Source: Anaerolineae bacterium
Lineage (GTDB): Bacteria > Chloroflexota > Anaerolineae > Aggregatilineales > Phototrophicaceae
NCBI GenBank assembly: GCA_028284565.1
Contig: JANQRM010000011.1
Location: 1 to 8,419, forward strand
Direction: 5' to 3'
DNA: 8,419 nt
Numbering within the stretch: the stretch's first letter is position 1; every line of letters begins with the position of its first letter. The notes under the pieces were generated by a model. The model worked only from the letters and a program-made list of their open reading frames with translations, was not told where the DNA came from and searched no databases. Shown here in pieces: positions 1-5,004 of the stretch. The position numbers were made by a program, and so were the translations under genes.

Positions 1-1823
1 ACACGGAGATAGATGACTCGCCTATCGAGCAATACAGCTAAGCCTTGTTGATAGGCTTCAATGGCTTGTCCCTGCCTCACCGCCGATTCGGTTTGGGTAA
101 AGGTCTTCGTGAAACGCGAGTCGATTCGTTCTTGAACGATGCCCTTCTCACTTGCTCGCAATATCATATTCGGTGCATAGGTCACGGTTTCGTAGGCTTC
201 GACATCTGGCGTGATTAAGGATTGCAGCACCCCGCCTCTCAAATTGACTTCATCCACGCGCAATTGTTCTGCGCCTTGTTGCTGTGTCCGACGCATCACA
301 AGCAAGCTATTCTTAGCGAACTTTACCGTCATATCGACCAGAAACTCATCAGCGTCGAGTTCAGGCAAGCTCACGTCCACGCGACTATCTCCATCCAAGA
401 GCCAGTAATTCAGTCGGTCATAAGTACGGAAGTAACCAAACACGCGCTCCCGACGGTCATCTACTTGGAACCATGTCTGATTTTCCGCAATCGACATCAC
501 CGCATCCTCGACCCATTGTCCATAACGCCTTTGCCCCCGCATGAGATACCCGCCTGCGAGTCGATAAAGCGACTCCCGACTCGTGCCAAACATCGCCTCA
601 CGCCCTCCGAACAAGCCGGTTGTCGTTTTAAGCACTGGCTCCGGCGTATCGTCTGATACATCCACCAACATCAAGTCTTTACTATCCGGCTGAGGTGAAA
701 TCACCAACATATCCTTTAGAAATTGATAGCGCGCGGTTGGTAAGGACTTGAACAATTCAACCTGCTTCAATGGCGACTTCGGATTGTAGTTGTAGTAGAC
801 CGCTTTTCCATTTTCATAGGCAATCGCTCGGATGCTTGCTTCATCAAGTCCCCATGCCACAATTGCCCCATTGGCACGAATGAGTGTCTCTAGTGAAGTC
901 AATGGTATACTAGTTACTGGAACAACTGTCGCACATGCTGGACAATGACTGCGATTCTGTGGATACGCCACCCCACACGAGGGACAATCGACCAACTGAC
1001 TGCGATAATCAACCAGCAAATGATCGGGGAAAATACCCCGTTGTCCATTTGTGAACCAGCTATCAAACACCTGTAGCAAGTCATCACTCAAGGTATCCAG
1101 TGGATAAGCAACACGTGGATAAGTCACGGCGGAGTCAAAGACCGCAATTTTCTGTTGCGCGCGCTGAGTCAATAACTGTAAGGTTGGATGTACACCACCA
1201 TAAGGATGGGTCAACAGCAATGCCTTGAACAACAACACGGCATACGAATACCAATCGTGTTCCGGCATGAAGAAGGCTTGCTGTGATAAATCACAACCAT
1301 ACAACATAGGGTCTATGAAGGCTTCTGTCCCAACAACGCACGGGTAATTCCCAAACTGAAAGCTATCCACATCTATGAATAACGTCTCATGTGCCTTGAA
1401 CATCAGATTGAGGTCGTTCAAATCCCCGACAACAAACTGCGCCTTATGTATTCTATTAAGTGAGCGGTGCATTTCAAGAAACATCGTCGCTATGTCCCTT
1501 GATGACAACCCTGCCGTTTTGCGATACTTCTTGCTGGAGAGTTGTCGAATCTCTGTATAATCCGATGGCAACAGACGCATGGTAAAGCCAATGACATCCC
1601 CGCCTTTTTTATCGAACACCAAATCATGGGGTGCAATCACTTGACGCGGAAGCCCTCGCATCTTGGGGAAAATCGCGCGCAGTTTCTGTTCACGATTTGC
1701 ATCGGGTTGCAGGTAGATTTTCACGGCTTGATTCTGATGACGAAACACCGTCGCTTCGCCACCGATGCCGATGATGTCCGCTTGCTTGAGAGTGACTTTA
1801 CGTCCATTAAGTTGAACTTGCAT
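1..1823 (-). CDS. Protein kinase-like protein with zinc ribbon, TerY-P triad kinase (3' end outside window)
   Basis: Open frame of 607 codons from ATG 1823 that leaves the window without a stop. Residues 1 to about 270 read as a divergent Ser/Thr kinase fold. Seen directly: a Gly-rich loop GIGGEATVF (19-27), the lysine in AVKIY (K35), a catalytic-loop equivalent VVGDLNDLN with D134 and N139, and a DFG-equivalent FIDVDSF with D151. Residues 280-297 form a zinc ribbon (CPSC...CPAC). From about 310 on, the chain is rich in short beta-strand-like stretches; I do not recognise this part, and a beta-propeller or sensor domain is a guess. The start is chosen because AGAAGG lies 7 nt upstream, inside the phosphatase gene. 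The 17-nt overlap with that gene suggests translational coupling. With VWA and PP2C genes upstream this matches the TerY-P triad kinase (YegI-like). The substrate is unknown. The kinase assignment is fairly sure, the C-terminus is not. Confidence 0.85.
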   Translation of the reverse strand, partial: MQVQLNGRKVTLKQADIIGIGGEATVFRHQNQAVKIYLQPDANREQKLRAIFPKMRGLPRQVIAPHDLVFDKKGGDVIGFTMRLLPSDYTEIRQLSSKKYRKTAGLSSRDIATMFLEMHRSLNRIHKAQFVVGDLNDLNLMFKAHETLFIDVDSFQFGNYPCVVGTEAFIDPMLYGCDLSQQAFFMPEHDWYSYAVLLFKALLLTHPYGGVHPTLQLLTQRAQQKIAVFDSAVTYPRVAYPLDTLSDDLLQVFDSWFTNGQRGIFPDHLLVDYRSQLVDCPSCGVAYPQNRSHCPACATVVPVTSIPLTSLETLIRANGAIVAWGLDEASIRAIAYENGKAVYYNYNPKSPLKQVELFKSLPTARYQFLKDMLVISPQPDSKDLMLVDVSDDTPEPVLKTTTGLFGGREAMFGTSRESLYRLAGGYLMRGQRRYGQWVEDAVMSIAENQTWFQVDDRRERVFGYFRTYDRLNYWLLDGDSRVDVSLPELDADEFLVDMTVKFAKNSLLVMRRTQQQGAEQLRVDEVNLRGGVLQSLITPDVEAYETVTYAPNMILRASEKGIVQERIDSRFTKTFTQTESAVRQGQAIEAYQQGLAVLLDRRVIYLR

Positions 1824-2529
1824 CGCGCATCCTTCTTTCTAGGGTAACAATGGTGGCATCATCTTTAAAACGATGCTCACGATCTGACCAAACATTCATT
1901 TTCCGTTGCAACACGCGCGGATTACGAAATCCCCAGATGTCATCTAAGAGTTCATCCTCAAATCCATCCGTTGCAATCGCTATCCGTTTCCAACTACCAT
2001 TCAATAGTTGATAATCGAAAGTTTCCGGCAGAACACCGCCATTCAAATATCGCGGATCTATCAGATGATAGGCAATGTAATTCGGCTGATTGTCTTCATC
2101 CCGGATTTGTAGGTCCTTATCCACCAAGACCAGTCCATCACCCGCCGAGAAAATCACACCCTCCCCTCCTGTGATGACCACACCTTGTATCGTGAACAGC
2201 AGATAGTCATTGATAAACTCAAGTTGTCGCGTGGCATCCACCGTTGAGAGCAAGCCATCGAGATAGGTCAAGGTCTGTGCATAAAGCAAGCGAGGCAAAG
2301 CATCCAACGTCACGCCTTCTTCCAGCAGATACTCCGCTTGGGTCAGCAGATACTCTGTGACGAGCTTCGCACCCACCTCAGAGTGCTTCCCACTGCCACA
2401 GCCATCACATACAATCCCAATGATTGCTGATTCTAGTTGATGCACCCCCACACTATCTTGGCAATTCACCCGTCGGAGCAAATGGTCACGTCCCGTCACC
2501 TGCCCCACATTTACACATACCTTGTCCAT
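1807..2529 (-). CDS. PP2C-family Ser/Thr protein phosphatase, TerY-P triad
   Basis: A 240-aa PP2C-like metal-dependent phosphatase, expected to dephosphorylate proteins phosphorylated by the partner kinase. PP2C motifs occur in order: NCQDSV (D25), CDGCGSGKHSEVGA (D42, G43; the DGMGG-type metal loop in altered form), SAGDG (D131), ATDGF (D188) and FKDDATIV (D223, D224). The usual acidic metal ligands therefore appear present, although the family's DGMGGH is DGCGSGKH here. The length is close to a minimal PP2C core, with no membrane segment. The frame extends upstream to 2607, but ATG 2529 is preferred. It has GAGGA 8 nt upstream, and the extra 26 residues are hydrophobic and Cys-rich and begin inside a palindrome. 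It is the middle gene of the triad, comparable to E. coli yegK (pphC). Its end overlaps the kinase start by 17 nt, consistent with keeping the two enzymes in fixed ratio. Confidence 0.87.
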   Translation of the reverse strand: MDKVCVNVGQVTGRDHLLRRVNCQDSVGVHQLESAIIGIVCDGCGSGKHSEVGAKLVTEYLLTQAEYLLEEGVTLDALPRLLYAQTLTYLDGLLSTVDATRQLEFINDYLLFTIQGVVITGGEGVIFSAGDGLVLVDKDLQIRDEDNQPNYIAYHLIDPRYLNGGVLPETFDYQLLNGSWKRIAIATDGFEDELLDDIWGFRNPRVLQRKMNVWSDREHRFKDDATIVTLERRMRDASST

Positions 2530-2537
2530 GCAATGTA

Positions 2538-2542
2538 TCCTC
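2538..2542 (-). promoter_or_regulatory. Ribosome binding site that decides the PP2C start
   Basis: GAGGA on the minus strand lies 8 nt before ATG 2529. No comparable sequence precedes the in-frame ATG at 2607, so this site sets the phosphatase start at 2529. Confidence 0.65.
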
Positions 2543-2593
2543 AATAAACATAATAAATGAGATAGAAAGAAGGTTGCTTGACACAAAATATAT

Positions 2594-2625
2594 GTGGAGG
2601 GGCGCACAGCTGTACGCCCTTACAC
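2594..2625. repeat. Imperfect REP-like palindrome between VWA and PP2C genes
   Basis: An imperfect inverted repeat centred on ACAGCTGT (2606-2613). The GGGCG/CGCCC arms are interrupted by one mismatch (2605/2614), and the outer arms GTG/CAC pair after one further mismatch and a G-T pair. This resembles the short extragenic palindromes with GGGCG-CGCCC arms that are scattered in many bacterial genomes; I see only one copy in this window. On the minus-strand mRNA it would fold as a hairpin just after the VWA stop codon. It has no following U-run, so a 3'-end stabiliser or attenuator is likelier than a classical terminator. Confidence 0.6.
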
Positions 2626-2632
2626 TTCAGTT

Positions 2633-3394
2633 CTACGGGTTAAAGAAGTTATTCTGATTCGCGCTAATTTTGCCCTGACTCGTGCGGATAATACTCGCCG
2701 AAATCAGGTTCAGGGTTTTACGAACTTCACTCGGTGAGTTGGCAACGGTCAGTACATTCGGGAAACCCATACCATCCGCAATCGGACGGAAGTATTTCTC
2801 GTCACCCAAGCCCGCAAAGGCAAGTGTATAGATTTCTTGTCGGATGAGGTCTTGCGATACTGTCTTCACAGCAGAAGCAGTGGTTGTAGACATATTATCG
2901 CCACCATCTGTAATGACCACGACAATCGAGCGAGTCCGGATCCCGCCATTGCGAAGTTCTTGCCCATAGCCGACGATTCCGGTCATGCCATCCATCACCG
3001 CGTCGTACATGGCAGTTGCCCCGCTCGGCTTATAGGTCTTCTTCGTCAAATCTTTGACACTCTCAATCGGTGTGTATCCGAAGAGTAATTTGGCATCATT
3101 GCTAAAGAGCCACGCACTCATCAGAATGCTATCTGCCGCTTTGGAGTCGGCTAAGGCGCGTACCATCTGATTGAAGGCATCAATTACATCGGCTTGCACG
3201 GACCCCATCGAACTGCTTTGGTCAATGATGACGGAAACGAGTGTCACATCATCTGTATTCAGGTCGTCGATTTGTGCGCCCACACACCCCAAACCCGCTT
3301 GTCCGTCGAGATTTTGGATGAGCAAATCCACTGATTGCACACTCATCCCCTGTTGTTGCGTCGCTTGAAATAGCGATTGTAAATCTGTACTCAT
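2633..3394 (-). CDS. VWA-domain protein, TerY/YegL-like scaffold of the TerY-P triad
   Basis: A 253-aa soluble protein made largely of one von Willebrand factor A domain (about residues 48-235). The metal-ion-dependent adhesion site is complete: DQSSS gives D58-x-S60-x-S62, PSGATAMYDA supplies T127, and ITDGGDN supplies D163. No signal peptide or membrane helix is visible, which suggests cytoplasmic action. VWA proteins of this TerY/YegL type are known to sit beside a PP2C phosphatase and a kinase and are thought to act as metal-dependent scaffolds or phospho-partners. That context is present here, since the next two genes on this strand are exactly these. The roughly 45-residue N-terminal extension (Gln-rich, then a possible helix) is not assigned. 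The start is supported by AGGAG 8 nt upstream (3403-3407). It is the first gene of the putative operon. Confidence 0.88.
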   Translation of the reverse strand: MSTDLQSLFQATQQQGMSVQSVDLLIQNLDGQAGLGCVGAQIDDLNTDDVTLVSVIIDQSSSMGSVQADVIDAFNQMVRALADSKAADSILMSAWLFSNDAKLLFGYTPIESVKDLTKKTYKPSGATAMYDAVMDGMTGIVGYGQELRNGGIRTRSIVVVITDGGDNMSTTTASAVKTVSQDLIRQEIYTLAFAGLGDEKYFRPIADGMGFPNVLTVANSPSEVRKTLNLISASIIRTSQGKISANQNNFFNP

Positions 3395-3587
3395 GGTTTA
3401 TGCTCCTGTTGATTATTTGCTTGTGTTTTGCAGGTAAGTTAAGCCATCGCATCAAACACACAGCCTGATGCACTTGATAGATTTTGTTTTTCCAACTTAT
3501 TGTGGATGGAAGAGCAGTGTCGCTGTTTAGTCTCGCAGTTCAGTGTCTACACGAACTAGGCAAACGACACTACCTATGTAAAACCAG
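3395..3587. promoter_or_regulatory. Intergenic region upstream of the triad, with repeated AGTGTC half-sites and inverted repeats
   Basis: This is the leader and presumed promoter region of the VWA-PP2C-kinase unit, and also the 3' end of the hydrolase gene. I found no clear -35/-10 pair. Structures seen: AGTGTC at 3516-3521 and 3542-3547 with the inverse GACACT at 3566-3571; a hairpin with AGTTC/GAACT arms at 3537-3557 (one bulged base); and GCATCA/TGATGC arms of 6 bp at 3449-3454 and 3466-3471, about 55 nt before the VWA start. The hairpin lacks a U-run, so a terminator for the hydrolase gene is not established. Confidence 0.4.
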
Positions 3588-4499
3588 TTACCCAATCGCA
3601 TCCGTTGAATTCACCAGACGCATCCCCTTCGACACGAAATCTTGAATCGCATCTTCTGTCACTTGCTCAAAGCCAGGGATAGACGAGGTGCAGTCATCCA
3701 AGAAGCGCAACTTGCGAATGACTTCTGGTTGATTGGCAAAGTGACGCATTACCGAATTCATGGTTTCGAGTACACAGTGACTCCGTGCTTGTCCCGCGAC
3801 ATAAATGAGGTCAAACTTAGAGACCATCTCAAGGAATCGGGTATTGAGTCCACCGTCAGGGTGCTTGCTATATTTCACTTCTGGCTCGACCACACTATAG
3901 AACTCCGTGTGAGCAATCGTTCCTTTAGTGAGATAAGTCGGTTGTGCCATGCGTGCGCCACTGTGATACATAATCGCTTCAGACAAAGCTGGCACTAATG
4001 AACGCCCTGCAGTTCCCTCCATACAGTGGAAGGGCCATATCATCAGTTGCTTTTTGCCAACCGTCTCCAGTTCTTCCAGATACTTCACCGACCAAACCGG
4101 CTCGGTAATGGGTCGCCAATGCCCGTTCTTGACATCATCTGCTGTGATGACGCTATAGGGTTGGGGATGTTCGCCGTTATCGTTTGTCCACCAACTGGGA
4201 TAGAAGATTTGGAAAGGTGTGTGCGTATCCAATGATGCGGCGATTTGCGTGACATCATGCACATTGTTATAGAGCCATTCAATCGTGCGACGGGTATCAT
4301 CAATCGCACCCGGCACAGTCAAGCGTCCTGTCGGTGCAGGGAAGACAAAATCCACTTGCATATCAATCAGCCACAACAATACACGTGGGCTATCTTGACT
4401 TGCAGGCGATTGGAAATCGGCTAACCCCGTTTCGTAGGCAGATTGGAAATCGGGGTCATACATCGTCCCGACTTTATTCAATGTTTGAGAAGCAATCAT
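3588..4499 (-). CDS. Nicotinamidase/isochorismatase-family cysteine hydrolase, long form
   Basis: A 303-aa member of the isochorismatase-like cysteine hydrolase superfamily. The catalytic triad is visible as D46 in LIDMQVDF, K192 in LTKGTIAHTEFYS, and nucleophile C242 in AGQARSHCVLETM. A nicotinamidase-like metal site is suggested by D91 and H93 (SLDTHT) and by H158 in WPFHCMEGTAG. These metal-site motifs favour nicotinamidase, or a related amidohydrolase feeding NAD salvage, over isochorismate hydrolysis. The exact substrate cannot be read from sequence. At 303 aa it is about 100 longer than typical PncA. The extra length is an N-terminal leader of about 40 residues plus a segment between the DTH and WPFHC motifs (about 95-150). 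No signal peptide or membrane helix is evident. The start is supported by AGGAG 6 nt upstream (4506-4510). A PhoB-like repeat array precedes it. It is 193 bp upstream of the triad on the same strand and may be a separate transcript. Confidence 0.85.
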   Translation of the reverse strand: MIASQTLNKVGTMYDPDFQSAYETGLADFQSPASQDSPRVLLWLIDMQVDFVFPAPTGRLTVPGAIDDTRRTIEWLYNNVHDVTQIAASLDTHTPFQIFYPSWWTNDNGEHPQPYSVITADDVKNGHWRPITEPVWSVKYLEELETVGKKQLMIWPFHCMEGTAGRSLVPALSEAIMYHSGARMAQPTYLTKGTIAHTEFYSVVEPEVKYSKHPDGGLNTRFLEMVSKFDLIYVAGQARSHCVLETMNSVMRHFANQPEVIRKLRFLDDCTSSIPGFEQVTEDAIQDFVSKGMRLVNSTDAIG

Positions 4500-4532
4500 A
4501 ACTAACTCCTAGCTTATTCGTTTGATACCTCT

Positions 4533-4587
4533 AGTCTACCAACACCTGCTGAATACCCACTGAACAAATTCTGAATATTTTCTGGAA
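4533..4587 (-). promoter_or_regulatory. Pho-box-like array of four 11-bp direct repeats with -10 hexamer
   Basis: On the plus strand the units CTGAAT (4549), CTGAAC (4560), CTGAAT (4571) and CTGGAA (4582) recur at exactly 11-bp steps. Read toward the hydrolase gene they are TTCAG-type units. Direct repeats with 11-bp period are the hallmark of OmpR/PhoB-family response-regulator sites (E. coli Pho box, Bacillus and Streptomyces PhoP boxes). A -10-like TAGACT at 4538-4533 begins 10 bp after the last unit, the spacing seen where PhoB replaces a -35 element. Transcription would then start near 4526, about 27 nt before the ATG. The identity of the regulator is inferred. Confidence 0.6.
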
Positions 4588-4621
4588 ATGTCGTTTTTGA
4601 TGTTGAAACGGATATTTAACG

Positions 4622-4633
4622 CCTAATGATTGG
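4622..4633 (+). promoter_or_regulatory. Shared 12-bp motif, copy 1 (CCTAATGATTGG)
   Basis: The exact reverse complement occurs at 7789-7800 upstream of the LuxR-STAND regulator. The core AATnATT is palindromic, as expected for a dimer operator. Nearby, GATTAGG (4666-4672) and CCTAATC (4684-4690) form a further 7-bp inverted repeat. Confidence 0.35.
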
Positions 4634-4706
4634 ATGATTCGCTTGCTTTACACATCATCTGTGCAGATTAGGCTACAACCCCTCCTAATCCCCCTCCCCA
4701 TGGATA

Positions 4707-4758
4707 GAGACAACCCTCCCACTTGATGAATATAGTGAGTACATCAACCCAATAGGAG
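4707..4758 (+). promoter_or_regulatory. Probable promoter and RBS of the 72-aa gene, with inverted repeat
   Basis: GAGACA (4707-4712, 4 of 6 to the -35 consensus) and TATAGT (4731-4736, 5 of 6 to the -10) are 18 bp apart. TTGATG (4723-4728) and CATCAA (4742-4747) form an inverted repeat spanning the -10 and the probable start point, a position where a repressor could act. AGGAG lies at 4754-4758, 8 nt before the ATG. Confidence 0.45.
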
Positions 4759-4766
4759 AACTGAAA

Positions 4767-4985
4767 ATGTTGAAGACACTCGCAATCGACACACAAGCTC
4801 ATCAAGAATGCCAACTGGCGAAACCAGAGCGGCATGAGAGAACCGTCTTTATCGAAGCACAAGCATTTCTGGACTTCAAGTATGGTAGTGAATCAGTTGA
4901 TATCATGTTTCCCGATGGAGCAACTGCCAAACTTGTCATAGCAAGCAGTGGGAGAATATACTTTCAAGTTCCGAGCGAGGACTAA
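4767..4985 (+). CDS. Small hypothetical protein, 72 aa
   Basis: I do not recognise this gene. It starts at ATG 4767 with a strong AGGAG 8 nt upstream and a plausible promoter, and ends at TAA 4985, 19 bp short of the convergent regulator gene. The protein is soluble-looking and acidic at the C-terminus (PSED). It has a His/Glu-rich N-terminal third and then alternating hydrophobic stretches (FLDFKYG, VDIMFPDG, TAKLVIAS, GRIYFQV) that suggest a small beta-sheet fold. No signal peptide, membrane segment or cysteine pair is present. A role as a target or partner of the neighbouring regulator is possible from location only. The RBS argues for a real gene; family and function are unknown. Confidence 0.65.
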   Translation: MLKTLAIDTQAHQECQLAKPERHERTVFIEAQAFLDFKYGSESVDIMFPDGATAKLVIASSGRIYFQVPSED

Positions 4986-5004
4986 TTTTTATTCCTCAAC
5001 GTAC

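Noticed and set aside
211..1847. Plus-strand frames of 60-144 codons opposite the kinase gene
   Set aside because: They lie antisense to a long frame with clear kinase motifs, lack ribosome sites, and show no domain-like sequence.
2530..2607. Longer PP2C start at ATG 2607
   Set aside because: It begins inside the palindrome, has no ribosome site, and would add a hydrophobic Cys-rich tail not expected in PP2C. ATG 2529 has GAGGA 8 nt upstream.
3537..3557. Rho-independent terminator of the hydrolase gene
   Set aside because: The stem has a bulge and no U-tract follows on the minus strand, so I keep it only as a hairpin.
3642..3998. 118-codon plus-strand frame opposite the hydrolase
   Set aside because: It is a shadow of the hydrolase reading frame, whose catalytic residues are intact. 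No RBS or family resemblance is present.
4681..4700. C-rich CCTCCTAATCCCCCTCCCC stretch as a mobile repeat
   Set aside because: Similar C-rich stretches are common in some genomes, but there is no second full copy in this window, no terminal repeats and no target duplication.
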